DNA of 64,000 nt from Schlesneria paludicola DSM 18645 (GTDB lineage: Bacteria; Planctomycetota; Planctomycetia; Planctomycetales; Planctomycetaceae). The notes below the pieces were generated by a model, which worked only from the letters and a program-made list of their open reading frames with translations, had not been told where the DNA came from and did not search any database. Below are positions 63,917-64,000 of this stretch, in pieces (the stretch's first letter is position 1; each line of letters opens with the position of its first letter). Made by a program: the position numbers and the translations under genes. The stretch covers positions 223,636 to 287,635 of the forward strand of contig NZ_JH636436.1 in the NCBI RefSeq assembly GCF_000255655.1. The letters are read 5' to 3'.

Positions 63917-64000
63917 TCAATCCAGACGCATGACTTTGACGAGCGTCTTGTCATCGCGAAATCTTCGGGCGGTCGGGATTGAACGGCCTTGCCGAAACCC
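63917..64000 (-). CDS. Partial CDS, C-terminus only, unknown function
   Basis: A minus-strand frame open from the window edge ends at the TGA at 63917-63919, 43 bases before the cyanophycinase-like gene. The visible 27 residues read FRQGRSIPTARRFRDDKTLVKVMRLD at the end. The frame choice is supported by codon content, and the other two frames are less convincing. No family can be named. Confidence 0.45.
   Translation of the reverse strand, partial: GFRQGRSIPTARRFRDDKTLVKVMRLD

Overview
This 64 kb window is from a planctomycete chromosome, probably order Planctomycetales. The pointers are two DUF1559 proteins with prepilin-type N-termini, two cytochrome-c-domain proteins of planctomycete type (one DUF1549/DUF1553, one fused to WD40-like repeats), ECF sigma factors paired with or fused to serine/threonine kinases, a BlaI/M56 pair and a DUF3309 micro-protein. 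Base composition is moderately GC-rich throughout. No rRNA, tRNA, CRISPR array or prophage was seen. The genus cannot be fixed from sequence alone.

Layout. (1) 1-6.1 kb, minus strand: an operon-like run of carrier protein, acyl-CoA dehydrogenase, amino acid:carrier-protein ligase, DUF1839 protein, GH2 glycosidase and a cut-off gene. It looks like a route that charges an amino acid onto a carrier protein and oxidises it. (2) 6.8-10.3 kb: beta-carbonic anhydrase and a DUF1549/DUF1553 cytochrome. (3) 11.3-14.7 kb: two outer-membrane beta-barrel genes. (4) 15.5-17.6 kb: an NHL propeller overlapping a zinc-type dehydrogenase. (5) 17.6-18.5 kb: a RAYT-type transposase bounded by inverted copies of its own REP palindrome. 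(6) 18.6-26.2 kb: L-2-hydroxyglutarate oxidase, DUF1559 genes, rhodanese, and a sigma factor overlapping a kinase that has a zinc anti-sigma motif. (7) 26.4-37.6 kb: mostly single housekeeping or accessory genes (WD40 cytochrome, hpt, FemAB, gnd, sirtuin, csrA, Gfo/Idh/MocA oxidoreductase, ferredoxin).

(8) 37.8-43.9 kb is the most unusual part: one polypeptide fusing an ECF sigma factor to a protein kinase, then a near-consensus promoter covered by a 21-bp inverted repeat, then a BlaI-type repressor overlapping a 1351-residue M56 (BlaR-like) membrane protease. The protease has no penicillin-binding sensor and instead ends in a thioredoxin-like CGPC domain. (9) 44-52.6 kb: RDD protein, CDF transporter, DUF3309, Bax-inhibitor-like protein, THUMP methyltransferase and a secreted propeller. 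(10) 53-60.8 kb: an MdtABC-like RND efflux operon with translational overlaps. (11) 60.9-64 kb: Uma2 protein, cobalamin adenosyltransferase, secreted cyanophycinase-like peptidase and a cut-off gene.

Two dispersed repeat families occur: the GTTACCAAGC REP palindromes (17.6-18.5 kb, with a solo copy at 48.4 kb) and a 166-179 bp element with 15-bp terminal inverted repeats (51.1 and 62.3 kb). Several enzymes lack a canonical active-site or metal-site residue; these are listed under findings.
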